Below are positions 1-5,958 of a stretch of 9,655 nt of DNA, one piece after another. Within the stretch, counting starts at the first letter, position 1. Each line of letters begins with the position of its first letter. The position numbers were made by a program, and so were the translations under genes. The notes below the pieces were generated by a model, which ran no database searches, was not told where the DNA came from, and was given only the letters and a program-made list of their open reading frames with translations. Where the stretch lies: NCBI GenBank assembly GCA_021798655.1, contig JAJZFE010000212.1, positions 1 to 9,655 on the forward strand. Reading direction: 5' to 3'. Source of the stretch: Acidobacteriota bacterium (GTDB lineage Bacteria; Acidobacteriota; Terriglobia; Terriglobales; Acidobacteriaceae).

Positions 1-658
1 TGAAGGAACTTGTGCCGATAACGTCCAGCGTCATCGACTCACCCGCCGTCAAATCAAACGTTACGCGCATCGGCGTCCGTTGCCAGCGCGCCGGCGCACA
101 CACCGGGTGCGGCGGATTGGCCATCGGCCAGGGTCCGATAATCTTCTGCACGGCGGCCTTGCGCGTACCTAACTCGGCAACAACGGCGACCAGGCCGCCC
201 TTGCCCGTCGTCGCCACGCCACAGTACGCGGCATAGTCGCGGAACCACACCACGTTCGATACGTCCGGCTCGTACGCCGGCAGATGCAGTGCCAGCACGT
301 GCCCCGTCACGCGGTCCACCTGCAGCCACGGTCCGGGCTGCCACGTCCATCGCGCCGCTTCGCCGGGCAGGGCATCGTTGATCCGCAGCGCCCGCCGGAT
401 CACGAACGACCTGTCCGTCACCTCGTGCATCTCCCCGACCGTCCACTCTTTCTGGCGGTCGTCCACGAACAACGCGCGAATCCGCAGCGTCGACGCCTCT
501 TCGCTCTTGTTATCGGCGGTCGCCTCGGGCGGGGTATAGGCCACGCGGCGCACCGGCCCCAGCGTCACGGTATGCACCTTGGGCGCGGCAGCCCGGGCCA
601 GCGGGCCGGGGCCCAGGATAAACAGCAGTGGCACAACAGCCAATCGCAGTCTCTGCAT
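1..658 (-). CDS. Exported protein of unknown function, 3' end cut by the window edge
   Basis: I do not recognise this protein. Read on the minus strand from the ATG at 658-656, the frame stays open for 219 codons to the window edge, so the C-terminus is missing. An in-frame TAG four codons upstream makes this the first possible ATG. No strong Shine-Dalgarno is visible. The N-terminus is a convincing signal peptide: MQRLR, then a hydrophobic stretch at residues 7-20, then an Ala-Arg-Ala cleavage site near residue 23, so the product probably crosses the inner membrane. The mature part is Trp- and Pro-containing with no transmembrane helix. It carries two cysteines (about 146 and 187) that could form a disulphide. 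No catalytic motif stands out. It is divergent from infA, in the position where map or adk often sits in other bacteria. The gene call is fairly sure; the function is unknown. Confidence 0.75.
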   Translation of the reverse strand, partial: MQRLRLAVVPLLFILGPGPLARAAAPKVHTVTLGPVRRVAYTPPEATADNKSEEASTLRIRALFVDDRQKEWTVGEMHEVTDRSFVIRRALRINDALPGEAARWTWQPGPWLQVDRVTGHVLALHLPAYEPDVSNVVWFRDYAAYCGVATTGKGGLVAVVAELGTRKAAVQKIIGPWPMANPPHPVCAPARWQRTPMRVTFDLTAGESMTLDVIGTSSF

Positions 659-877
659 CCGTGCAGCCTAGCAGAGTAGCCGCCCCGCACGCCCCTCTTC
701 CCAAATCGCAGACTTTTCTATACACTTGCAGATGGTGCGTGTACCTTCCGCCGTCCCCAGCAGGCCCTCCGGCCACAGGGGACTATCAGAAGCCCACGAA
801 ACAGCTGGCAGGGATTGAAAGCAGATGGACGTAGCGGCACGTTTTCAGTGCGCGTCGCGTCTATCGAAGGAGACTGT
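659..877. promoter_or_regulatory. Divergent intergenic region, probable promoters for infA and the exported-protein gene
   Basis: This 219-bp gap separates two divergent genes, so it should hold at least one promoter for each. The only AT-rich island is around 711-726, with TATACA at 719-724 on the plus strand and TATAGA on the minus strand over 722-717. Either could be a -10 element, but neither has a good -35 hexamer at 16-18 bp. The assignment is by position and composition only. Nothing else recognisable is present. Confidence 0.3.
867..873 (+). promoter_or_regulatory. Shine-Dalgarno that fixes the infA start at TTG
   Basis: AAGGAGA lies 4 nt upstream of the TTG at 878-880 and is strongly complementary to the 16S 3' end. 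The upstream in-frame ATG at 815 has no comparable site and would add 21 residues foreign to the IF-1 family, so the TTG is preferred. Confidence 0.8.
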
Positions 878-1096
878 TTGTCGAAGGAAGATGCAATTGA
901 AGTCATGGCGGTGGTCGTCGAGACGCTGCCCAACGCGCTCTTCAAGGTCGAGCTTGAGAATAAGCATCAGGTTCTCGCGCACGTCTCAGGTCGTATGCGC
1001 AAGAACTTCATCCGCATCCTCCCCGGTGATCGTGTCGCCATCGAGCTGAGCCCCTACGATCTGAATCGCGGCCGCATCGTCTACCGCTACAAGTAA
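878..1096 (+). CDS. infA: Translation initiation factor IF-1
   Basis: IF-1 binds the A site of the 30S subunit and works with IF-2 and IF-3 during initiation in the cytoplasm. From the TTG the product is 72 residues, the usual length for the family. It runs through the S1-like OB fold: KEDAIEV near the start, [22 protein letters not shown] in the middle, then RILPGDRV and the C-terminal [15 protein letters not shown]. All are classic IF-1 blocks. The start is a rare TTG placed 4 nt after a strong AAGGAGA. An in-frame ATG at 815 would give 93 residues, but the extra part matches no IF-1 feature. rpmJ follows after 105 bp filled mostly by heptamer repeats, so the two genes are likely co-transcribed. 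A non-ATG start on a strongly translated factor may lower initiation rate, which is an inference. Confidence 0.96.
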   Translation: MSKEDAIEVMAVVVETLPNALFKVELENKHQVLAHVSGRMRKNFIRILPGDRVAIELSPYDLNRGRIVYRYK

Positions 1097-1098
1097 TA

Positions 1099-1196
1099 AG
1101 CTGCTAGCTTTTAGCCGCTAGCTTCTAGCTAGAAACAAAAACCACGAACAGCTCCGCCTTTAGCCAGAAGCTAGAAGCTGAGAGCTAGAAGCTGAG
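1099..1196. repeat. Heptamer repeat hairpin A (infA-rpmJ gap)
   Basis: Two opposing arms each hold five exact 7-bp steps. The left arm is 1099-1133 (AGCTGCT, AGCTTTT, AGCCGCT, AGCTTCT, AGCTAGA). The right arm is 1162-1196 (AGCCAGA, AGCTAGA, AGCTGAG, AGCTAGA, AGCTGAG). The right arm read in reverse complement matches the left arm in the same phase, including exact 11-mers of AGCTTCTAGCT type. A transcript could fold into an imperfect stem of about 30 bp around a loop of about 28 nt. There is no U-tract after it, and rpmJ begins 5 nt after the last unit. Confidence 0.85.
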
Positions 1197-1201
1197 GATT
1201 T

Positions 1202-1315
1202 ATGAAAGTCCGTGCATCAGTAAAAAAGATCTGCGACAAGTGCAAGGTGATCCACCGCCGCGGCGTCGTTCGCGTCATCTGCGAGAACGCCAAGCACAAG
1301 CAGCGCCAGGGGTAA
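1202..1315 (+). CDS. rpmJ: 50S ribosomal protein L36 (zinc-binding form)
   Basis: A 37-residue basic protein beginning [15 protein letters not shown], which is the L36 signature. L36 binds 23S rRNA in the large subunit. The zinc ribbon is intact: Cys11, Cys14, Cys27 and His32 follow the CxxC...CxxxxH pattern of the C+ form. The length equals the standard 37-38 residues. The ribosome binding site is GAGGA at 1194-1198. Its first three bases are the end of the last heptamer of the upstream repeat, with a tight 3-nt spacer to the ATG. It sits between infA and rpsM as in most bacteria. Confidence 0.97.
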   Translation: MKVRASVKKICDKCKVIHRRGVVRVICENAKHKQRQG

Positions 1316-1497
1316 GGAACGACAACAAGAAGTTTTTGTTGTTGCTCTTGGATCTCTGGCCCTTACGGCCCCACCGGGCGAGTTAGCCGAAGTCAAGGCT
1401 TGCGATGAACCCGGAGGAGACAGCAACCAGGTCAGCCGTATCACCCTCAACCCCGCTCTCCAGAAGATGTCTGGACAGCCCAACCGAAAGGCACACC
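1316..1497 (+). promoter_or_regulatory. Structured leader upstream of rpsM
   Basis: A 182-nt gap without a convincing gene. It opens with a 9-bp stem (1320-1328 with 1336-1344, one G-U pair, 7-nt loop). Two alternative GC hairpins follow that share bases 1367-1370: GGCC 1358-1361 with 1367-1370, or GCCC 1368-1371 with GGGC 1376-1379. In enterobacteria ribosomal protein S4 represses this operon by binding the rpsM leader. Whether this leader does the same cannot be told from sequence. An in-frame ATG at 1405 would extend S13 by 31 foreign residues and is not used. Confidence 0.35.
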
Positions 1498-1878
1498 ATG
1501 GCCCGTATCGCTGGCGTCGACCTGCCCGGTAACAAGCAGGCTCGCATCGCCCTCACTTATATCTATGGCATCGGTGATCCCCGCGCCCTCAAGATCCTTG
1601 AGAAGGCCGGCATCGACCCGCTCGCCAAGATGTCCACCCTCGACGAGGATCAGCTCAACAAGATCCGTGGCGTCATCGAAGAGCAGGGCGGCATTGAAGG
1701 CGACCTCCGCAAGGAGATCTCGCTCAACATCAAGCGCCTCATCGAAATCCAGTCCTACCGTGGTCTCCGCCACCGCCGTTCGCTTCCTGTCCGCGGCCAG
1801 CGCACCCACACCAACGCTCGTACCCGCAAGGGCCCCCGCAAGGGCACGGTTGCCGGAAAGAAGAAGGTGACCAAGTAA
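1498..1878 (+). CDS. rpsM: 30S ribosomal protein S13
   Basis: S13 is a small-subunit head protein that contacts 16S rRNA, L5 and the P-site tRNA through bridge B1. The product is 126 residues, normal for the family (118-126). It starts [10 protein letters not shown], contains the helix-two-turns-helix stretch with [16 protein letters not shown], and ends with the S13 signature [13 protein letters not shown] (residues 100-112) and a Lys-rich tail. The start is the ATG at 1498, preceded by AAAGG (1487-1491). Its TAA overlaps the rpsK ATG by one base (TAATG), which suggests translational coupling. Confidence 0.97.
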   Translation: MARIAGVDLPGNKQARIALTYIYGIGDPRALKILEKAGIDPLAKMSTLDEDQLNKIRGVIEEQGGIEGDLRKEISLNIKRLIEIQSYRGLRHRRSLPVRGQRTHTNARTRKGPRKGTVAGKKKVTK

Positions 1879-2300
1879 TGGCTAAGTCTCAGAATAAGGG
1901 TACCGGCGCGAAGGTCGGCAAGAACAAGAAGTTCAAGAAGCGCGAGCGCAAGAACGTTCCATTTGGTCTCGTCTTCATCCAGGCCAGCTTCAACAACACC
2001 ATCGTCACCATCACCGACCAGCAGGGCAACACGCTGTCGTGGAAGAGCTCGGGTTCGCTCGGCTTCCGCGGTTCGCGTAAGGGCACGCCGTTCGCGGCGC
2101 AGCAGGCTGCCGTCAACGCGGCAACCGCTGCTCGCGACCACGGCCTCCGTGCGGTCGACGTGCGCGTCTCGGGCCCGGGCTCCGGCCGTGAGTCCGCCAT
2201 CCGCGCACTCGCTGCTGCCGGTATCGACGTCCGCTCCATCCGGGACGTTACGCCGATGCCGCACAACGGCTGCCGTCCGCCCAAGCGCCGTCGCGTATAA
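1878..2300 (+). CDS. rpsK: 30S ribosomal protein S11
   Basis: S11 forms part of the small-subunit platform near the E site. The product has 140 residues, about ten more than the E. coli protein because of a Lys-rich N-terminus (residues 1-25), a common variation. Family blocks are clear: [16 protein letters not shown], then [34 protein letters not shown], and the C-terminal [18 protein letters not shown]. The ATG overlaps the rpsM stop by one base, and AAGGTGA (1864-1870), inside the rpsM 3' end, is a plausible ribosome binding site. A 137-nt gap with a long hairpin follows before rpsD. Confidence 0.97.
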   Translation: MAKSQNKGTGAKVGKNKKFKKRERKNVPFGLVFIQASFNNTIVTITDQQGNTLSWKSSGSLGFRGSRKGTPFAAQQAAVNAATAARDHGLRAVDVRVSGPGSGRESAIRALAAAGIDVRSIRDVTPMPHNGCRPPKRRRV

Positions 2301-2305
2301 GTACG

Positions 2306-2368
2306 AGCTTCTAGCCGTTAGCCTCTAGCTTTTAGCTAAGAGCTAGCGGCTAGAAGCTAGAAGCTGTT
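2306..2368. repeat. Heptamer repeat hairpin B (rpsK-rpsD gap)
   Basis: Nine uninterrupted 7-bp units run without a phase slip: AGCTTCT, AGCCGTT, AGCCTCT, AGCTTTT, AGCTAAG, AGCTAGC, GGCTAGA, AGCTAGA, AGCTGTT. Bases 2306-2330 match the reverse complement of 2341-2365 at 21 of 25 positions. The inner TTAGCTAA closes the apex, giving a near-perfect hairpin of about 28 bp. It lies 5 nt after the rpsK stop. No U-tract follows, so it does not look like an intrinsic terminator. Confidence 0.9.
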
Positions 2369-2370
2369 CC

Positions 2371-2437
2371 ACCCGGATCGTGACGAAGGGCAAGCCGCCC
2401 GTAAAGCGATCGACAACCGAAGTATGGAGATATAGAA
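2371..2437 (+). promoter_or_regulatory. Candidate structured leader and ribosome binding site of rpsD
   Basis: Between repeat B and the rpsD ATG there is a small nested fold: GATCG 2376-2380 pairs with CGATC 2407-2411, enclosing GGGC 2388-2391 with GCCC 2397-2400. The Shine-Dalgarno GGAG at 2426-2429 lies 8 nt before the ATG. A role in S4 feedback is conceivable because rpsD encodes S4, but this is inferred from position only. Confidence 0.3.
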
Positions 2438-3070
2438 ATGGCACGTTATACAGGACCCGTCTGCCGCCTCTGCCGTCGCGACGGCGTAAAGCTCTTCCTC
2501 AAGGGCGCAAAGTGCTTCACCGAGAAGTGCCCCGTCGAGAAGCGCAACTTCGCCCCCGGCCAGCACGGCCAGTCCAAGAAGGTCAAGAAGCTCGTCGGCT
2601 ACGGTCTGCAGCTCCGCGAGAAGCAGAAGGCCAAGCGCATCTACTTCACGCTGGAGACCCAGTTCCGCGCCTACTACGAGAAGGCCGCCAACCGCACCGG
2701 CGTCACCGGCGAACTCCTGCTGCAGCAGCTTGAGACCCGCCTGGACAACGTCGCCTACCGCCTCGGCTTCGCGCTCTCGCGCCGCCAGTCGCGCCAGGTC
2801 GTCCGCCACGGACACGTCTCGGTCAACGGCCGCAAGGTCAACATCCCCAGCTTCCAGGTTAAGGTGGGCGATGTGATCTCGATCCGCGAGAAGAGCAAGG
2901 AACTCACCATGCTCGCCACCGCGCGCGACTTCGCCGCCGGCCTCGGACGCGTCAGCTGGCTGGAGATCGCCGCCGACAACCTCTCGGGCAAGGTCATCGG
3001 CCTGCCCAAGCGTGAAGACATCCAGATCCCGGTCAACGAGCAGCAGATCGTGGAACTGTACTCGAAGTAA
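2438..3070 (+). CDS. rpsD: 30S ribosomal protein S4 (zinc-binding form)
   Basis: S4 is a primary 16S rRNA binder that nucleates assembly of the 30S body, and in many bacteria it also represses its own operon. The product is 210 residues, the usual length. The N-terminal domain has Cys9, Cys12, Cys26 and Cys31, a complete zinc site of the C+ class. The S4 RNA-binding domain spans about residues 99-150 ([20 protein letters not shown], then [15 protein letters not shown]). The end is [10 protein letters not shown], close to the normal S4 terminus. The ATG at 2438 has GGAG 8 nt upstream. Both flanking gaps carry heptamer hairpins, so this gene is bracketed by repeat elements. Confidence 0.97.
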   Translation: MARYTGPVCRLCRRDGVKLFLKGAKCFTEKCPVEKRNFAPGQHGQSKKVKKLVGYGLQLREKQKAKRIYFTLETQFRAYYEKAANRTGVTGELLLQQLETRLDNVAYRLGFALSRRQSRQVVRHGHVSVNGRKVNIPSFQVKVGDVISIREKSKELTMLATARDFAAGLGRVSWLEIAADNLSGKVIGLPKREDIQIPVNEQQIVELYSK

Positions 3071-3075
3071 AAACG

Positions 3076-3145
3076 CAGGTTCCAGGTTCCAGCTTCCAGA
3101 AATGGAGTCCTGGAACCTGGTACCTGGCACCTAGAACCTCGCATC
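3076..3145. repeat. Heptamer repeat hairpin C (rpsD-rpoA gap)
   Basis: The left arm has CAGGTTC, CAGGTTC, CAGCTTC (3076-3096). The right arm has TGGAACC, TGGTACC, TGGCACC, TAGAACC, TCGCATC (3111-3145). Bases 3077-3099 pair with 3110-3132 at 20 of 23 positions around a 10-nt loop. The unit AGGTTCC / AGCTTCC is a variant of the AGCTTCT unit of repeats A and B. The element lies 5 nt after the rpsD stop. There is no U-tract behind it, and rpoA begins 65 nt downstream. Confidence 0.88.
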
Positions 3146-3210
3146 TCCCCAACCGCACCACCACCAGCCACGCAAAGTGCTTCGCGTGCGCGGTGAAGAA
3201 AGGAACACCC

Positions 3211-4302
3211 ATGCTCTGGAGAGGTTTTCAAAAGCCCAAGCGTCTCGCCGTCGATCAGGAATCGCTGACGCCCACCCACGGTAAGTTCTCCGCGCAGCCC
3301 TTTGAGCGCGGCTTCGGCACCACCATCGGCAACGCGCTGCGTCGCACGCTGCTCTCGTCCATCGAGGGCGCTGCCGTCACCGCCGTCCGCATCGAAGGCG
3401 TGCTGCACGAGTTCCAGTCCATCACCGGCGTGGTCGAAGACGCGACCGACATCATCCTCAACCTCAAGCAGATTCCCTTCAAGCTCAACGGCGAGGGCCC
3501 CAAGGCGCTCTACCTGCGCGCCGACGCCGCCGGCGTCATCCTCTCCGGTGCCATTGAAGCCGACTCCGACGTCGAGATTCTCGATCCCAACGTCTACATC
3601 TGCACCATCTCCGAGGGCGGTCGCATCGACATGGAGATGCGCCTCAAGCGTGGCCGCGGCTACGTCTCGGCCGACAAGAACTTCGATAGCGACCTCGGCA
3701 TCGGCTTCATCCCCGTTGACTCGGTCCACTCGCCCGTCCGCAAGGTCAACTACCTCGTGGAAGCCGCACGTCTCGGCCAGATCACCGACTACGAGAAGCT
3801 CAACCTGGAGATCTGGACCAACGGTTCCGTGCTCCCGGCCGACGCTCTCGGCCTCTCGGCCAAGCTGCTCAAGGACCACATGACCATCTTCATCAACTTC
3901 GAAGAAGAGCTCGAAGCCGGTGCCGACGGTCTGGGCGATGGCCCTGCCATCCGCAACGAGAACCTCAACCGCTCGGTCGAAGAGCTTGAGCTTTCGGTGC
4001 GCAGCTACAACTGCCTCAAGAACGCGAACATCGCCACCATCGGCGAGCTCATCCAGAAGACCGAAGCCGAGATGCTCAAGACCAAGAACTTTGGCCGCAA
4101 GAGCCTCAACGAGATCAAGGAGATCCTCGCGCAGATGGGTCTCTCGCTCGGCATGAAGATCGACGAGCAGGGCAACCCGGTCCCGGGCCCCACGTCGGTC
4201 CTCCCCGCCGCGACGCTCGCCGCCAGCTACGGCAGCTTCGACGACGAGGATGAAGACGAGGACGATGACCTCGACCTCGTCGGTGAGCCCGAAAACTTCT
4301 AA
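3211..4302 (+). CDS. rpoA: DNA-directed RNA polymerase subunit alpha
   Basis: The alpha subunit dimerises to start RNA polymerase assembly, and its C-terminal domain contacts promoter UP elements and activators. The product is 363 residues. The N-terminal domain (1-235) has the family stretches [21 protein letters not shown] (about 30-50) and [20 protein letters not shown]. The C-terminal helix-hairpin-helix domain (about 252-315) keeps the DNA-contact residues Arg264, Asn267, Gly295, Lys297 and Ser298 in VRSYNCLK and [13 protein letters not shown]. After it comes a tail of about 45 residues with a run of Asp/Glu at 344-355, longer and more acidic than in E. coli. The start is the ATG at 3211 with AAAGGA (3199-3204) 6 nt upstream. 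The GTG at 3193 overlaps that site and would add six atypical residues. Confidence 0.97.
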   Translation: MLWRGFQKPKRLAVDQESLTPTHGKFSAQPFERGFGTTIGNALRRTLLSSIEGAAVTAVRIEGVLHEFQSITGVVEDATDIILNLKQIPFKLNGEGPKALYLRADAAGVILSGAIEADSDVEILDPNVYICTISEGGRIDMEMRLKRGRGYVSADKNFDSDLGIGFIPVDSVHSPVRKVNYLVEAARLGQITDYEKLNLEIWTNGSVLPADALGLSAKLLKDHMTIFINFEEELEAGADGLGDGPAIRNENLNRSVEELELSVRSYNCLKNANIATIGELIQKTEAEMLKTKNFGRKSLNEIKEILAQMGLSLGMKIDEQGNPVPGPTSVLPAATLAASYGSFDDEDEDEDDDLDLVGEPENF

Positions 4303-4340
4303 GGGTAAGCACTCCCTTTAGAACTTGTTATTCCGTTTTT

Positions 4341-4389
4341 CTTGTCATTCCGCAGCGCAGCGGAGGAATCTGCATCTTCTCCGCTGCGC
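4341..4389. repeat. REP-like palindromic repeat, copy 1 (rpoA-rplQ gap)
   Basis: The segment 4341-4373 has the form CTTGTCATTCC...GGAATCTGC, recurring at 7198-7222. Its ends ATTCC and GGAAT are inverted. Bases 4355-4365 pair perfectly with 4379-4389 (11 bp, 13-nt loop), an alternative hairpin. A partial direct repeat, CTTGTTATTCCG at 4324-4335, precedes it by 17 bp (11 of 12 identical to 4341-4352). No U-tract follows. A weaker 5-bp hairpin (4301-4305 with 4314-4318) sits at the rpoA stop. Confidence 0.6.
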
Positions 4390-4452
4390 CGCTTAATCCC
4401 ACACCACTGCAGTTCCGGTCGACAGCAAAAGCTGGACCGAAGGAGACTTACC

Positions 4453-4923
4453 ATGCGTCATCGTAATGGCGGCTTCAAACTCGGCCGCAACACCTCCCAC
4501 CGTCGCGCGCTTCTGCGCAACCTCGTCACCTCCATCATCCTCCACGACCGCGTCCACACCACCATCACGAAGGCCAAGGCCACGCGCCCCATCGTCGAGA
4601 AGATGATCACCCTCGGCAAGAACGGCAGCGTCCACGCCCGCCGTCAGGCGCTGGCCTACCTCATGACGCCGGAGTGCGTTGACCGCCTCTTCAACACGGT
4701 CTCCCCACGCTACGCCACGCGTCCCGGCGGCTACAGTCGCATCGTCCGCACCGGCATCCGCAAGGGCGACAGCTCGGAGATGGCCTACATTGAGCTGCTC
4801 GACGCTGAGACCGAGCTGAACGAGAAGGCAGAGAAGCGCGAGGCCGCCAAAGCCAAGCGTCGCGAAGAGCTCCAGAAGCAGATGGAAGAGGCCAACGCCG
4901 GCGGGGAAAACCCCACCGCGTAG
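4453..4923 (+). CDS. rplQ: 50S ribosomal protein L17
   Basis: L17 lies near the peptide exit of the large subunit. The product is 156 residues. The first 120 are typical L17: MRHRNGGFKLGRNTSHRRALL, then LVTSIILHDRVHTTITKAKATR, and the GGYSRIVRTGIRKGDSSEMAYIEL block near 93-116. The last 40 residues form a charged Glu/Lys/Ala stretch likely to be helical, longer than the 127-residue E. coli protein. The ATG at 4453 is preceded by AAGGAGA (4440-4446) at 6 nt. An upstream in-frame ATG at 4342 would run through the repeat element and is rejected. It is the last gene of the ribosomal block. Confidence 0.97.
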   Translation: MRHRNGGFKLGRNTSHRRALLRNLVTSIILHDRVHTTITKAKATRPIVEKMITLGKNGSVHARRQALAYLMTPECVDRLFNTVSPRYATRPGGYSRIVRTGIRKGDSSEMAYIELLDAETELNEKAEKREAAKAKRREELQKQMEEANAGGENPTA

Positions 4924-4944
4924 TCTTGCTTCATCACTCTCCGC

Positions 4945-4977
4945 AAAGGCGCGTCTTCGGACGCGCCTTTCGCTTTT
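4945..4977 (+). terminator. Intrinsic terminator of the infA-rplQ block
   Basis: A perfect 11-bp stem (4945-4955 with 4960-4970) closes on a TTCG tetraloop and ends in TTT, then CGC, then TTTT. It starts 21 nt after the rplQ stop. This is the strongest terminator in the window and marks the end of the ribosomal transcript. The reverse strand has no T-run beside the stem, so it looks one-directional. Confidence 0.9.
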
Positions 4978-5009
4978 CAGCGGAGCAACCAGCTGCACAT
5001 CCACTGCGC

Positions 5010-5015
5010 TAAACT
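5010..5015 (+). promoter_or_regulatory. Possible -10 element close to the ABC ATPase start
   Basis: TAAACT fits a TANNNT -10 motif and ends 7 nt before the ATG at 5023. No Shine-Dalgarno is visible in front of that ATG. Together this resembles leaderless transcription units known from other phyla. There is no clear -35 hexamer, so the call is tentative. Confidence 0.25.
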
Positions 5016-5022
5016 AGCCTCA

Positions 5023-5958
5023 ATGCCGATCGTCGAACTCAACAACATCCGCAAGGTCTACGACACCAAGGTCGCCGTCGAAGGCCTCTCGCTCTCCATC
5101 GAGCCCGGCACCATGTTCGGCCTTCTCGGCCCCAACGGCTCTGGCAAGACCAGCTCCATCCGCATGATGATCGGCATGACCGTGCCCGACTCCGGCACCG
5201 TCTCGCTCTTCGGCCAGCCGTTCTCCCGCGCGCTGCTGCACCGCATCGGCTACCTGCCGGAGGAGCGCGGCCTCTACAAGAAGATGAAGGTGCTCGACCA
5301 GCTCACCTTCCTCGGCCAGCTCCACGGCCTCACCGAGTCGGTCGCACGCCAGCGCGCCCTCTCCTGGTGCGAGCGGCTTGAGATCACCGAGGCCATCGAA
5401 AAGAAGACAGAAGAGCTCTCCAAGGGCATGCAGCAGAAGATTCAGTTCATCGCCGCGCTGCTCCACGAGCCCGACCTCATCATCATGGATGAGCCTATGA
5501 GTGGCCTCGACCCGGTCAACGGCGCGCTCCTCATGGAGACGCTCTCCGACCTTCGCCGCAGCGGCAAGACCGTCCTCTTCTCCACGCACCGCATGGACCA
5601 GATCGAAAAGATGTGCGACGGCATCGCGCTCATCTCCCGCGGCCGTCTGCTGCTCAATGGCTCCGTGCGCGAGGTCAAGTCGCAGTACCCGCGCAACCGC
5701 CTGCACATCGCCTACACCGGCGACGACAGCTTTCTCCGCAGCTCCGCTGTCGTCGCCTCCAAGCTGCACACCGGTGGTGCAGACCTGCAGCTGACCAGCG
5801 AAGAAGCCGCGCAGCCACTGCTTGCCGAAGCTATCGCGCGCGGCACGCAGATCACCCGGTTTGAAGTCGTCGAGCCCACCATCGAAGACATCTTCATCGA
5901 ACACGTCCGCGCCAGCTTCGGCGACGCCGCAGCAGAAGGAGTCCAACTCGATGGCTAG
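5023..5958 (+). CDS. ABC transporter ATP-binding protein (ABC-2 exporter, NatA-like)
   Basis: This is the cytoplasmic ATPase of an exporter that pairs with the next gene. The product is 311 residues. Motifs in order: Walker A GPNGSGKTS (36-44); IGYLPEERGLY (75-85), where the usual Q-loop Gln is Glu as in many NatA-type proteins; signature LSKGMQQK (132-139); Walker B LIIMDEP (152-158) followed by the D-loop SGLD; H-loop His189 in STHR. Residues from about 213 to 300 form a C-terminal extension like the DUF4162 domain found in this subfamily. The ATG has no obvious ribosome binding site. It starts downstream of the rplQ terminator, so it needs its own promoter. The substrate cannot be predicted; sodium, as in NatAB, is one possibility. 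Confidence 0.92.
   Translation: MPIVELNNIRKVYDTKVAVEGLSLSIEPGTMFGLLGPNGSGKTSSIRMMIGMTVPDSGTVSLFGQPFSRALLHRIGYLPEERGLYKKMKVLDQLTFLGQLHGLTESVARQRALSWCERLEITEAIEKKTEELSKGMQQKIQFIAALLHEPDLIIMDEPMSGLDPVNGALLMETLSDLRRSGKTVLFSTHRMDQIEKMCDGIALISRGRLLLNGSVREVKSQYPRNRLHIAYTGDDSFLRSSAVVASKLHTGGADLQLTSEEAAQPLLAEAIARGTQITRFEVVEPTIEDIFIEHVRASFGDAAAEGVQLDG

Noticed and set aside
815..877. Upstream ATG extending IF-1 to 93 residues
   Set aside because: The added 21 residues match nothing in IF-1, while the TTG at 878 gives exactly 72 residues behind a strong AAGGAGA.
1405..1497. In-frame N-terminal extension of S13 from ATG 1405
   Set aside because: S13 universally starts near MARIAG; the extension is low-complexity and lacks a placed ribosome binding site.
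1099..3145. Heptamer hairpins A, B and C as intrinsic terminators
   Set aside because: None is followed by a U-tract, and all lie within a run of genes expected to be co-transcribed.
2755..3879. Long minus-strand open frame of 374 codons opposite rpsD and rpoA
   Set aside because: It spans two unambiguous plus-strand genes and a repeat hairpin; it is an antisense shadow.
5822..5950. In-frame upstream start for the permease
   Set aside because: It would lie within the ATPase gene and add a Ser/Pro-rich segment; the ATG at 5951 has AAGGAG and the usual overlap.
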